This document shows positions 1 through 8,661 of a stretch of DNA of 64,000 bases, piece after piece. The position numbers and the translations under genes are program-made. Location: assembly GCA_945861715.1 (NCBI GenBank), contig CAMAVK010000001.1, forward strand, positions 1-64,000, in the 5' to 3' direction. Numbering within the stretch: position 1 is the first letter of the stretch; every line of letters starts with the position of its first letter. Below the pieces are notes generated by a model that saw only the letters and a program-made list of their open reading frames with translations, ran no database searches and was not told the DNA's origin. Source of the stretch: Candidatus Woesearchaeota archaeon (GTDB lineage Archaea; Nanobdellota; Nanobdellia; Woesearchaeales; GW2011-AR9).

Positions 1-30
1 AAAAATAAAAAAATAAAAACTAAAAAATAA

Positions 31-141
31 TTAACGCTTTTTCACTGCTTTCTTAGCTGGAGATTTCTTCACTGCCTTCTTTGCAGGAGCTTTCTTAACA
101 ACCTTCTTAACAACCTTCTTAACCACTTTCTTTGCTGCCAT
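31..141 (-). CDS. Lys/Ala/Val-rich basic mini-protein (histone H1 tail-like)
   Basis: This 36-residue protein begins MAAKKVVKKVVKK and continues with KKAPAKK and KKSPAKK-type units, so almost every residue is Lys, Ala, Val or Pro. Such composition is typical of histone H1 tails and of the basic tails of bacterial H1-like proteins, so a nucleic-acid binding or compaction role is inferred. No folded domain is visible. The start is supported by a strong GAGGTG ribosome-binding site about 6 bases upstream of the ATG, which is unusual here because many genes look leaderless. It is too short for ordinary gene callers but the repeat pattern and the Shine-Dalgarno site make it convincing. Confidence 0.72.
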   Translation of the reverse strand: MAAKKVVKKVVKKVVKKAPAKKAVKKSPAKKAVKKR

Positions 142-225
142 AATACCACCTCACCAATTATTTCTAAAAAGAATGTTATCTTAAGGATTATTAAACATAT
201 GTATTTGAGTTAATACAAACGACCA

Positions 226-240
226 TTTCTCGTCGAGAAA
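226..240. promoter_or_regulatory. Inverted repeat upstream of the basic mini-protein
   Basis: TTTCTCG-T-CGAGAAA is a perfect inverted repeat with 7-base arms and a one-base centre. It lies about 85 bases upstream of the mini-protein ATG, just beyond an AT-rich stretch (190-205) that could hold its TATA box. It could be a regulator site. The rest of the 142-428 gap holds AT-rich promoter sequence and no convincing gene. Confidence 0.3.
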
Positions 241-390
241 ACTAAAATAAATCAAAAGATAAATAAGCACCCACAACCAAAAAACATACTGTTAGAAAAA
301 TATTAAAGACGAGAAAAAATTAAAACGGAAACAATCTAAAAGCCACAAAACAACATACTTAACAACGAAAATAACATTGAAAAAGGATAA

Positions 391-400
391 AAATATAAAA
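391..400 (+). promoter_or_regulatory. TATA box of the ThiI-like gene
   Basis: AAATATAAAA lies about 30 bases before the ATG at 429, the spacing expected for a leaderless archaeal transcript. No Shine-Dalgarno motif precedes the ATG. Confidence 0.5.
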
Positions 401-428
401 CAGCGCAACAACAAATGTAAAATATCAC

Positions 429-1046
429 ATGGAAAAAGGAATTGCGTTACTATCAGGAGGAATTGACAGTCCCGTTTCAATACATAAAGTATCGGACCGC
501 ATGGAAATCATCGCTGTTCATTTCCACCAACAAGCAATTACCGACGGAACAGAAATTGAAAAAGTAAAACAACTTGCAATCATTCTCAAATTAAAAAAAG
601 TATTACTTGTACCATTCACACCAACATTTACTGCCCTAGCTTCCAAATGCAATCACAAAGATTATTACATTTTAGGAAAAATTGCCATGCTTACCTGCGC
701 CCAACTCATCGCAAAGGATGAAAACGCCAAATTTTTAATCACTGGAGAAAACTTAGGTCAAGTTTCAAGTCAAACATTATCAAACTTAACCACTATAACA
801 AGTTTCATCGACACACCAATTCTAAGACCCGTACTTGCGTACGACAAACAAGAAACCATTAATATTGCAAAACTAATAGGAACGTATGAAACATCTAAAG
901 GTCCTGAATTATGTTGCTTATTAGGACCAAAAGACCCATCCACAAAATCGACCAAAGCAAACTTAGAAAAGGAACTCAGTAAAATTAATCTTCTCAATTT
1001 ATGTCAAGATGCTATTAAAAACATGGAAATTGTGAATCTAAACTAA
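429..1046 (+). CDS. ThiI-like PP-loop sulfurtransferase (AANH domain only)
   Basis: The protein of 205 residues carries the PP-loop motif SGGIDSP at residues 9-15, which binds and adenylates with ATP. A ThiI-type signature GENLGQVSSQTLSNL follows near residue 120, and ELCCLLGPKDP near residue 160 supplies the Cys expected at the position of the conserved ThiI AANH-domain cysteine. In the ThiI family this domain activates U8 of tRNA for 4-thiouridine formation. Here both the N-terminal ferredoxin-like/THUMP region and the rhodanese domain are absent, so RNA binding or sulfur transfer may need a partner protein. It could also be a related archaeal PP-loop enzyme. The family assignment is firm; the substrate is inferred. 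Confidence 0.8.
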   Translation: MEKGIALLSGGIDSPVSIHKVSDRMEIIAVHFHQQAITDGTEIEKVKQLAIILKLKKVLLVPFTPTFTALASKCNHKDYYILGKIAMLTCAQLIAKDENAKFLITGENLGQVSSQTLSNLTTITSFIDTPILRPVLAYDKQETINIAKLIGTYETSKGPELCCLLGPKDPSTKSTKANLEKELSKINLLNLCQDAIKNMEIVNLN

Positions 1047-1108
1047 ACTCAATCAAACATCAGCAAAAAAAACATTAAAACGGGGAAAAAACTACTCATT
1101 CTAAAATC

Positions 1109-1987
1109 CTACCGTTTCATCATATCTGCCAAGAATCCAAATAATATTATTTGAACCCCCGTAAGAAGTAAAACTGCTGACAAAATAACACGAGGAATAC
1201 CACCCACCCCTCCCGTTATCAAAATAGAATACAAAACCCAAAGTCCCATACCAAACCCAAGCACTAAAAACATCAACCCAATACGTCCAAAAAAAACAAG
1301 CGGATCATAATCACGATAAATTCTAAAAATATTAATCCAAGCCTTTATAGCATACTCAAACGGATTCTTAAACAAACGTGACTCACGAGTATGCCTACTA
1401 TTAATTGGAATCTCTCCAATTTTAAAACCCATTTTTGCCGCTTTAATAATTTGCTCTTGAGTATAAGTAAACGTGTTAATATATTCAATATCTCGAGCAA
1501 CCGCCACAGTAAACGCACGATACCCAGTGGTAGAATCAGTTATAGTTGTTTTCGTCATCTTACTAATCACAGATGCGAACGCCTTATTCCCCAATTTTTT
1601 AAGGAAAGGCATATGCTCCATCTTACCTGTAAATCGACAACCAAGCACAAGATCGTACCCTTTTTCAATCATAGAAATAAATTCAGCAATATGTTTAGGA
1701 TCATATTGACCATCCGCATCTGTATGAATTATAACATCCGGTTTTAGTTTAAGACACTCTCGCATCTCAACCTTAAAGGTCTCAGCAAGCCCTCGATTAC
1801 GCGCATGCCCAACAACAATTGCTCCCGCTTTTTTCGCAACCTCAGCCGTTTTATCCGTTGAACCATCATTAGCAACCAAAAAAACAAATTCATGGGGCAA
1901 CTTAGTCGTAACCTCCTTCAACTCTTTGAGTACTGGAGGAAGAGTTTTCTCTTCATTATATGCTGGAATAGTGATAACAACCTTCAT
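1109..1987 (-). CDS. GT2 glycosyltransferase, polyprenyl-phosphate sugar synthase-like, membrane anchored
   Basis: The N-terminal GT-A domain begins MKVVITIPAYNEE, has the donor-binding segment VANDGSTDKT and the metal-binding HTDADGQYDP near residue 95. After about residue 215 come two transmembrane helices. This is the layout of dolichol/polyprenyl-phosphate mannose or glucose synthases, which load a sugar onto a lipid carrier at the inner membrane face. The start was placed at this ATG because AAGGAG lies 6 bases upstream and because the family starts here; a GTG/ATG six codons upstream is less likely. The divergent neighbour is a GT-C enzyme that would use such lipid-linked sugars, so the two probably act together in glycan assembly. 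The sugar is unknown. Confidence 0.85.
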   Translation of the reverse strand: MKVVITIPAYNEEKTLPPVLKELKEVTTKLPHEFVFLVANDGSTDKTAEVAKKAGAIVVGHARNRGLAETFKVEMRECLKLKPDVIIHTDADGQYDPKHIAEFISMIEKGYDLVLGCRFTGKMEHMPFLKKLGNKAFASVISKMTKTTITDSTTGYRAFTVAVARDIEYINTFTYTQEQIIKAAKMGFKIGEIPINSRHTRESRLFKNPFEYAIKAWINIFRIYRDYDPLVFFGRIGLMFLVLGFGMGLWVLYSILITGGVGGIPRVILSAVLLLTGVQIILFGFLADMMKR

Positions 1988-2003
1988 AATACTCCTTAAC
2001 AGC

Positions 2004-2021
2004 AAACTATTTAAATAGTTT
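2004..2021. promoter_or_regulatory. Palindromic bidirectional TATA element
   Basis: AAACTATTTAAATAGTTT is a perfect 18-base palindrome. Its centre is 25.5 bases from the first base of both divergent start codons (1987 minus, 2038 plus), the TATA-to-start spacing of leaderless archaeal genes. One element may therefore drive both glycosyltransferase genes. Confidence 0.6.
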
Positions 2022-2037
2022 ACCCAATTAAAATCAT

Positions 2038-3954
2038 ATGTTTGCGTCGATTATTCTATTTGTATATCTTACCTTAAGTATGGGGTATTGCTTAACATTC
2101 TTTCTAAATTGGAGTTCAACAAGTATTGAAAAAATCATCATTCGCCTAGGAGTTGGTTTATCTGGTATTATTACTCTGGGAGTTCTGCTAAACCTCCTCC
2201 ATATAAGTATCGATTGGAAAATATTTGTAGCTATTACAACAATAGCAAATATCATTATTACCATCATACACAGAAAAAAAATTACAACAACTCTCGCAGG
2301 ACTAAAAAACTTCAAACCTACTATAACAAAAGAAAATCTATACTCGATAGGAGCTATCCTTCTTTTCGCAATAGCTCTTTTTATGTACGCTGGTGGTGCT
2401 TTCTCCTACCCATATCTAGAAAACGAGGACCCATGGACGCACGCAGGTGGTGTAAGCTACATTGCACACGAAAAAACATTAGACGAACCAACAAATTATA
2501 ACTTCAAATTTTTAGACCCCTATCCGCCAGGATTTGAAATGTGGCTTGGATTATTACATCAAGTAGAACCATCAATATCAACAGTACTCAAATTTTTCAA
2601 CGCACTATTCATCAGTCTAGGTATTTTTTTCTCTTATTTCATGTTTAAAAAGCTGGGAATCCCCCGACATGGCGCGCTCATCGCATCATTTGCGCTGCTT
2701 GCCATACCCTCATTTTTCACGCATTTCATCTGGGCGCACACCCTCTCAATTATCCTCTTTTTCATCGCAATATATTGCCTAGAAAGTATCCATGAAGATA
2801 AAAAATGGACAATCCCTGCCGCGTTCACCATTGCAGGCATCTTCATGACCCATCCTGACGAAGGACTCAAAATCGCCGTTCTTATTGGTCTATATATAAT
2901 AGTAAAATCAATATATTACAAAACTCCATTATACAAAGAAACATCAGCATTAATGGGAGGGTTTATCCTTTCATTATTATGGTGGGCAACTCACGCAGCT
3001 GCCGTCCTAGGAAAACATACTACCCAAATTCTCGCTTCAGGTAAATATGCAACTATTCAAAATGCGCAAGGTACATTACTGGGACTTATTCAAAAATATT
3101 TTCCACCAAACCAAGGAACAGCAACCAGAGCTTACACCCTTAAAGATTTCGCTATAGCCGAACCATTTGGCATGATTAACGTGCACGTCGGCTGGGGAAT
3201 CGCAATTACCGGGCTACTTGTATGCGCTCTCATTTACATACTCTGGAAACATCGCCAAATAACGAACAAAGAAAATTATTGGATTGGCGTAGCCATTGTA
3301 TGGTTCATCTTCACCTTCCTTGGAACAAATAGCATGACCTTCAACCTTCCAATTGGATTGTACGCATTTAGATTCTGGTTGCTCCTCGCAATTCCAGTAG
3401 CCATGTTAACGTGGCTCGGAGTAGAACTCCTAATCGATATGGGGAAAAAAGTAAAACTGCCTCACATCACATCGATAATCATCATTGCAATAATTGTTGC
3501 CATATTTTTCACTTCATTTACCGCCAAATACAACCAAAACCACAACGCACAATTTCCACCGGGTGTCAGTTGGTCGAATATGCAAGAAGTTCAACTTTAT
3601 GTCTGGTTAAAAACAGCTCTACCCGCCGGAACAAAAGTATATTCAATTAACAACAAAGGAGCAGAAATAATTGGGATGGACAAGTTCTCATGTGAATGGT
3701 GTCCAGCAGTACAAGAATTCAGAAAAACCACAACGATGACTAACCCAAATAAATTTCATGCATTTTTGAAGACACAAGGCTACGAATATACTGTATTTGA
3801 AGTTGGCACCGTAAATGTATGGATTAAACAAAATCAAACGCAAGAACAAGCCATAAAGAGTGCTGACACCTTCATTAACGACCTTGCTAACTCTGGGAAA
3901 TTCGAGCCAGTACAACAAATCCAAGGTGGCGGCATCGTATTTAAAGTAAAATAA
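2038..3954 (+). CDS. Polytopic GT-C family glycosyltransferase
   Basis: The protein has 638 residues with about eleven hydrophobic helices followed by a soluble C-terminal domain of roughly 130 residues. In the first large loop, ENEDPWTH (residues 128-135) supplies the acidic cluster typical of GT-C enzymes such as PMT/GT39 and STT3 relatives, and LDPYPPGFEMW follows. The WWDYG motif of STT3/AglB was not seen, so a PMT/GT39-like sugar transferase using lipid-phosphate sugars is more likely than an oligosaccharyltransferase. It is divergently paired with a GT2 lipid-sugar synthase, from which the donor may come. Donor and acceptor cannot be read from sequence. Confidence 0.72.
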   Translation: MFASIILFVYLTLSMGYCLTFFLNWSSTSIEKIIIRLGVGLSGIITLGVLLNLLHISIDWKIFVAITTIANIIITIIHRKKITTTLAGLKNFKPTITKENLYSIGAILLFAIALFMYAGGAFSYPYLENEDPWTHAGGVSYIAHEKTLDEPTNYNFKFLDPYPPGFEMWLGLLHQVEPSISTVLKFFNALFISLGIFFSYFMFKKLGIPRHGALIASFALLAIPSFFTHFIWAHTLSIILFFIAIYCLESIHEDKKWTIPAAFTIAGIFMTHPDEGLKIAVLIGLYIIVKSIYYKTPLYKETSALMGGFILSLLWWATHAAAVLGKHTTQILASGKYATIQNAQGTLLGLIQKYFPPNQGTATRAYTLKDFAIAEPFGMINVHVGWGIAITGLLVCALIYILWKHRQITNKENYWIGVAIVWFIFTFLGTNSMTFNLPIGLYAFRFWLLLAIPVAMLTWLGVELLIDMGKKVKLPHITSIIIIAIIVAIFFTSFTAKYNQNHNAQFPPGVSWSNMQEVQLYVWLKTALPAGTKVYSINNKGAEIIGMDKFSCEWCPAVQEFRKTTTMTNPNKFHAFLKTQGYEYTVFEVGTVNVWIKQNQTQEQAIKSADTFINDLANSGKFEPVQQIQGGGIVFKVK

Positions 3955-3986
3955 CCATAAACTATCAAAGTAAAACAGCTATAAAC

Positions 3987-3996
3987 ATTTATAATG
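3987..3996 (+). promoter_or_regulatory. TATA box of the multi-HTH gene
   Basis: CATTTATAATG contains a good TATA box whose centre (about 3991.5) predicts a leaderless start near 4015-4018. No ATG, GTG or TTG exists there in the coding frame. Confidence 0.45.
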
Positions 3997-4014
3997 TAGT
4001 ACTCAAAAATAGTA

Positions 4015-5715
4015 ATTATATCCTTTCCAGTATCAAAAAACACCTACAGAGCCATAATCAAAGCACAAGAAGCAGTATTAGAATCAATAATTCATAATGA
4101 ATTCCCCTTCTCACCCGAAAAACAAAGACAAACCCTTTCTGAAAACACATATTATACTACACAACAAGAAAAAGGCATAGACCTGCTCTTCGACCCCTTA
4201 CTTGAACAAGGAATTCTCGCAATCACTGAAAATGGCAACTACTATCGAATATGTAACCAAGAAACCGTGCAAAAAACAGCAACCACATTAACTACCACGG
4301 AGCTCGAAACAACGCTCCTACTCACACTTAAGTACGAAGAAAAACACCAAGGAATCGTAAAGTTATCAAAAATAAGCGGAATTAACTTACTATATTTGGG
4401 TGCAACAATAGAAAGACTAGGCCTCAACATAAAAGATTTCTACGAACACAGGGGACCAAAAGCCGGTAAAAAAGAAAAAGGCATGCTCATAAAAGAGAGA
4501 GCAAAAAAAATTGAACCACAAATAAAAAAATTAATAGGAGAAGGTGATCTAAGCAAATCAGACTTAGCCAAAAAACTAAACATAACCATTACCACACTTA
4601 CCCGATACTTAGAAGTATTAAAAATACCTCGATTAAAAAAAACCACAAAGAAGCGAGATAACCTATCAAACGAGCTAGAAACAATACTATCGAATGCAAC
4701 AGTATTAGATGACATATCCCCATTCCTCATCGCAACGATACCTCAGACAATAAGAAATACTAGAAATGGAAAATTAATCTATGATACCTTTATCGGAATC
4801 CCCGCTACAGACCTAGTCATCAAGTATAACCTATCAAGACAGCGTGTCCATCAAATATTCCAACAGTATGAAATCCCCTACACAAAAATAAATTCCTTCT
4901 TCGAAGCAGCAAAAGAGCAAAAAACAAACCACAGCATATCCGAACGAGTACAACCAAGAACTGAGTTAGTAAATATGTTACATGCACGTAAAGAGCAACT
5001 ATGGCAAGACTTAGAAAAAAAGGAAGGGAAATGGCCAATCCAGAAAGCAAGAGAATATTTTAGCAGATACAAATATGTGGATATATCACAACAAGAAAAG
5101 GACCTACCACATCTTATTACTCTATTTCAAATTTATCAAGAAACAGCTGAACAAAACGGATTCATTTGCCTCCAAGATCTTGCAACAAAATCGGGGTACC
5201 TCTATGCAAGTAAAGCAGGGAAAATATTAGAAGCAGTACATCTTGCTCCCTTCGGAGAATATAGGAATTCAACGACAACTGAACTACAAAGAAGACTCGA
5301 AATATGTATCAACGCGACCGCCCAAGGTTTTGGGATTGGCGAAATAAGTTATTATTTAAATAGAAAATATATGACAATTATGCAACACTTTTCAAGGAAT
5401 AACATACCAAACCCTCACACCAAATATCAAATCAACCTTGGAATCACTGGTCAGAGAGGACCACGAAAAATGCCACTAATAGAGGTAGCAAAAGTATATG
5501 AATCACTCGACTCAGGATTTACTTCAGATGAACTCCCCATATTACTCCCACAACCAGGAGGATTCATAAAAACTCAAAATTACTTCGAAACAAACCTTCC
5601 AACACTAATCAAAGAGAGAGACCGTATCGAAGCCGAAATCACAACCATACTCAAATCCATCTTCCAAGATGACACTATCACCAAGGCCTACTGGAAATAT
5701 AATCAATCACTATGA
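4015..5715 (+). CDS. Multi-HTH DNA-binding protein with no canonical start codon
   Basis: The frame is open from 4000, directly after an ATG-TAG pair at 3994-3999, to 5715. The first usable start in frame is GTG 4267, yet the 89 codons before it read as ordinary protein (for example IVIISFPVSKNTYRAIIKA). The TATA box points to initiation at ATT 4015 or ATA 4018. Counted from 4267, helix-turn-helix-like segments lie near residues 94-120 (LSKSDLAKKLNITITTLTRY), 178-205 (DLVIKYNLSRQRVHQIF) and 355-380 (GIGEISYYLNRKYMTIMQHF). The overall look is that of a transcription regulator or sigma-like recognition protein, of unknown targets. A conservative annotation would begin at 4267 and give 482 residues. 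Confidence 0.6.
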   Translation: MISFPVSKNTYRAIIKAQEAVLESIIHNEFPFSPEKQRQTLSENTYYTTQQEKGIDLLFDPLLEQGILAITENGNYYRICNQETVQKTATTLTTTELETTLLLTLKYEEKHQGIVKLSKISGINLLYLGATIERLGLNIKDFYEHRGPKAGKKEKGMLIKERAKKIEPQIKKLIGEGDLSKSDLAKKLNITITTLTRYLEVLKIPRLKKTTKKRDNLSNELETILSNATVLDDISPFLIATIPQTIRNTRNGKLIYDTFIGIPATDLVIKYNLSRQRVHQIFQQYEIPYTKINSFFEAAKEQKTNHSISERVQPRTELVNMLHARKEQLWQDLEKKEGKWPIQKAREYFSRYKYVDISQQEKDLPHLITLFQIYQETAEQNGFICLQDLATKSGYLYASKAGKILEAVHLAPFGEYRNSTTTELQRRLEICINATAQGFGIGEISYYLNRKYMTIMQHFSRNNIPNPHTKYQINLGITGQRGPRKMPLIEVAKVYESLDSGFTSDELPILLPQPGGFIKTQNYFETNLPTLIKERDRIEAEITTILKSIFQDDTITKAYWKYNQSL

Positions 5716-5757
5716 ACATAAAAAAAATAATTCTAATTAACAAGAGTCTCTACCCAA

Positions 5758-6495
5758 TCACTTCAACTTATGATAATATCCCGTTTTATATCTCCAAATC
5801 GTCCGCAATACATCTCGAGCATAACTAAACGCATGTAGGTGTGACTCCTCATCATCATAAATAATCGGAACCTTAACTTCAGTAATTACGAGTTTATGAA
5901 CAATTGCCATCACAATCATATTCCCATCAAAATGAAAACGATCATCAAGCTTAGTAAAATCAATGGTTTCAAGAGCCTTGCGTGAATACGCAATGTAACC
6001 AGTATGAAACTCATGAAAATGAGTACCAAACGCCAAATTTTCAATAAGAGTAAGACCTTTGTTCCCTAAATATTTATACTTCGGCATTGCTGTATTAAAC
6101 AACGTAACCCCTATCATACGAGACCCAAGAACCATATCTGCAGCTCCTGATAAAATAGGCTCAGACAACGATGGAATAAGTGCTGGATCAGTTTGACCAT
6201 CACTATGTAGAACAATAAACACTTGAGCGTCAGACCCTAACGCCGCAGAAAAACCTGTTTTTTGCGCAGCCCCATATCCCTTATTAACGGGATGAACAAG
6301 CACAGTAACTTTCTTGTATTTCTCCTTAATTGCAAGAGCTTTCGCTTCCGTATCATCTTTTGAACCATCTTGAACAATATAAAAATGATCTATTAAATCC
6401 AATATCTCGGATGGCATTTGAGAAAAAACTCCCTCAATCTTCTTCGCTGCGTTATACGCAGGCATAATTATAGCAATTTTCTTCCCCGAAATCAT
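5758..6495 (-). CDS. GT2 glycosyltransferase (DPM1-like, soluble)
   Basis: The 245-residue protein is a compact GT-A glycosyltransferase: IAIIMPAYNAAKKI at the start, IVQDGSKDDT for the nucleotide, VLHSDGQTDP for the metal and HTGYIAYSRKAL in the acceptor region. It lacks the C-terminal membrane helices of its paralogue at 1109-1987. Proteins of this length act like dolichol-phosphate mannose synthase or transfer sugars in surface glycan assembly. It sits next to the multi-HTH gene on the other strand, and its partners are likely the other glycan genes of the first 25 kb. The sugar donor is not predictable. Confidence 0.8.
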   Translation of the reverse strand: MISGKKIAIIMPAYNAAKKIEGVFSQMPSEILDLIDHFYIVQDGSKDDTEAKALAIKEKYKKVTVLVHPVNKGYGAAQKTGFSAALGSDAQVFIVLHSDGQTDPALIPSLSEPILSGAADMVLGSRMIGVTLFNTAMPKYKYLGNKGLTLIENLAFGTHFHEFHTGYIAYSRKALETIDFTKLDDRFHFDGNMIVMAIVHKLVITEVKVPIIYDDEESHLHAFSYARDVLRTIWRYKTGYYHKLK

Positions 6496-6606
6496 ACGAC
6501 AAAAACCAGCCTAATCCTTTATTAATATTTGTATCACAAAACAAAGATGATACACACTTTTAACACGTTCAAAGTATCTCTCCCTCAAAAAATCTCAAAG
6601 ATTTTT

Positions 6607-7617
6607 TCATGACATCCCATACACAGTAGTCATTGGATTATGCGTAGCCCACAAAAACCAAAACGTTCGAGAAAAAGTTACCACCTCACCCGTCTCTCGC
6701 TTTACCACTCGAATAAATCCTGTTTCATCACGTTCAATCCGAATATCAACACCAGCAACAGAGTCAGATATGACTCCCACCTTCTCAAGTTCATAAGTGG
6801 GATATGCTCGTTCAACATCCCCAATACGAACTCCCACAACGACTTGCTTCAACCCTAAGCGTGAATCAACATGTGCAACGGGAAGCAACAAAGCAGAGTT
6901 AGAATAAAAAGAAGCATACGGGTCACTCCCATACGGCAAATTATAACCTGTTTCTCGACTTAAAACCAAACTATCAGGTTTCGTTGCAACAAAATCACGA
7001 TAAAAACCAACACTTGAAGTGACCGGCTTTAATATTAACCCAGCTCGAGGCCCAGAAATAGCTGTCCCATTAAAAGATACAAATAAAGAACTCAACACAT
7101 CGCTATCATTATCATTACTACCATTACCATCATACCCAGCAATAGTATCTTGGAACAACATACTTGAATCATAAACCTTCCCACTCGTATTAAACAACAA
7201 GACCTTCTTCTTACCCGCAACCACTACTTCGGAATTAAACGCCGCAGCAGATCCACAAATCGGACAGTAAGTCACTACAAAAGGAACACCAGATAAATTA
7301 TCATTAATAACTTCATGCCACAAAAGAATAGACAAAGGATAAATCTTTTGTTGTTCACCAACCCGAACCGCTAAAACCAACTCATCATCAGCCATAAATT
7401 GTGACGCATCACGTACCGTTACAAACCTAGGATAAATTAAAGCAACCAAAGAAGAATCATGGGGTAGGGCATCGACAATCGAACGATTTACTTCAACAGG
7501 CACCAGCTCATGAGATTCAACAACAACCAAAGGTGAACAACTAGAAACGATAAAGAGTAACAACAACAAAAACCATACCAAAGCCCCAGTCCTTAAATTG
7601 AAATTCATTCGTCCCAT
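6607..7617 (-). CDS. DUF3179 family lipoprotein
   Basis: An N-terminal hydrophobic segment ending in SSCS (Cys near residue 27) is a lipobox-like signal, so the protein is probably exported and lipid anchored. The body carries the DUF3179 hallmark YPLSILLWHEVINDN followed by PFVVTYCPICGSA, with its CxxC pair near residues 118-121. The function of DUF3179 is not established; the Cys pair suggests metal binding or redox chemistry. The start is ATG 7617, seven codon-adjacent bases after an AAGGTG motif; GTG 7620 is the alternative. The gene follows the thioredoxin-like gene by only nine bases, so the two form an operon and probably act together outside the membrane. Confidence 0.82.
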   Translation of the reverse strand: MGRMNFNLRTGALVWFLLLLLFIVSSCSPLVVVESHELVPVEVNRSIVDALPHDSSLVALIYPRFVTVRDASQFMADDELVLAVRVGEQQKIYPLSILLWHEVINDNLSGVPFVVTYCPICGSAAAFNSEVVVAGKKKVLLFNTSGKVYDSSMLFQDTIAGYDGNGSNDNDSDVLSSLFVSFNGTAISGPRAGLILKPVTSSVGFYRDFVATKPDSLVLSRETGYNLPYGSDPYASFYSNSALLLPVAHVDSRLGLKQVVVGVRIGDVERAYPTYELEKVGVISDSVAGVDIRIERDETGFIRVVKRETGEVVTFSRTFWFLWATHNPMTTVYGMS

Positions 7618-7626
7618 CACAACACC

Positions 7627-8562
7627 TTATTGGCAAATAACACAATACACCGTAAATCCTTTCACTCCGTGTAAAGTTATTGTAAACTCCTGAACTTCAT
7701 CTGATTTAAACAAATTATACACATCTGGTCCATGTGGAACAAGTATGGTTTTACCTCCTCGTGAAGTAACATCAACACCCTGCTCATATGATTCCATTAC
7801 CCCAGAATCAACTTCAACCTCAAGCACCACTTCAGAATCCAATACAACATACACTTCCTTCGCAATAACACAAACAGAAAAACTTCCTTTATCGCCTACC
7901 AGAACCATATGATCCGACTTCTCATGCCACTCACCTTCTGGATAAAGTGTGTGAGGATGATATGTAGTTGGCAATCGAAACTCATCAGCACCTTGAGCCA
8001 ACCGAACACGTGACGAACCATATACTCCACCACCCGTATCAAGACCAGTAAACAGCTCCGGACTCGTCTCCGGATCACTGAATCGAAACACTTCAGATGG
8101 AATAACAGATTGAATTTTATGACCCATCTCTAAAAGCTCTTTCAAGATCATAGTTTCAATTGCATTATATCCCATTTCACCCTCATGACTTAGTAGGAGA
8201 GTACCTTGAGAATTAATTAAAAATACTGATGGTAAACGTGACACTTCAAACGAATTACTTGTTGCAAGAGTATTGTCAAGTAGAACAGGATATTTAATAT
8301 CATGCCTTTGCAGTGCTGCTTTAACATGTGTAACATTTTTTTCGAATAAAAAATTCGGAGAATGAACTCCAATAACATACACCCCATATTTAGAATAACG
8401 ATCCCATATCCGATTCAAGGCAGGAAAACTCCGAATAGAATGAATTGATGGATATACAAAGAAATTGACAAGCACAATTTTACCGCGCAGTTGTTGTAAT
8501 GATAACGGGGAGGAATTTAGCCACTCCTTCGGACTTTTATGCATAAATTCAAGAACCACCAT
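7627..8562 (-). CDS. DipZ/TlpA-like thioredoxin-fold protein lacking both catalytic cysteines
   Basis: Residues 1-160 look like the extracytoplasmic thioredoxin domain of DipZ/TlpA proteins: GKIVLVNFFVYPSIHSIRSFP, GVYVIGVHSPNF, then LPSVFLINSQG with the cis-Pro region. In DipZ relatives the active site reads about CINC; here it is SIHS, with Ser39 and Ser42 replacing both cysteines. The C-terminal half (about 190-311, beginning near LFTGLDTGGGVYGSS) resembles the carbohydrate-binding-like domain that follows thioredoxin in DipZ. No clear signal peptide is present. It heads an operon with a DUF3179 lipoprotein. A non-redox, binding or chaperone-like role is inferred. The ATG lies about 25 bases from a TATA box at 8583-8592. 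Confidence 0.75.
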   Translation of the reverse strand: MVVLEFMHKSPKEWLNSSPLSLQQLRGKIVLVNFFVYPSIHSIRSFPALNRIWDRYSKYGVYVIGVHSPNFLFEKNVTHVKAALQRHDIKYPVLLDNTLATSNSFEVSRLPSVFLINSQGTLLLSHEGEMGYNAIETMILKELLEMGHKIQSVIPSEVFRFSDPETSPELFTGLDTGGGVYGSSRVRLAQGADEFRLPTTYHPHTLYPEGEWHEKSDHMVLVGDKGSFSVCVIAKEVYVVLDSEVVLEVEVDSGVMESYEQGVDVTSRGGKTILVPHGPDVYNLFKSDEVQEFTITLHGVKGFTVYCVICQ

Positions 8563-8582
8563 AAACAGGTAATACGAAAAAT

Positions 8583-8592
8583 TCTATATAAA
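8583..8592 (-). promoter_or_regulatory. TATA box of the thioredoxin-like/DUF3179 operon
   Basis: TTTATATAGA on the minus strand is centred about 25 bases upstream of the ATG at 8562, which fits a leaderless transcript. Confidence 0.5.
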
Positions 8593-8661
8593 GATTATGT
8601 GCTTAGAGTCATAAGATCAAAGAGTGAGAACACCACAAGGATAAATGAGAACAACATCCCA

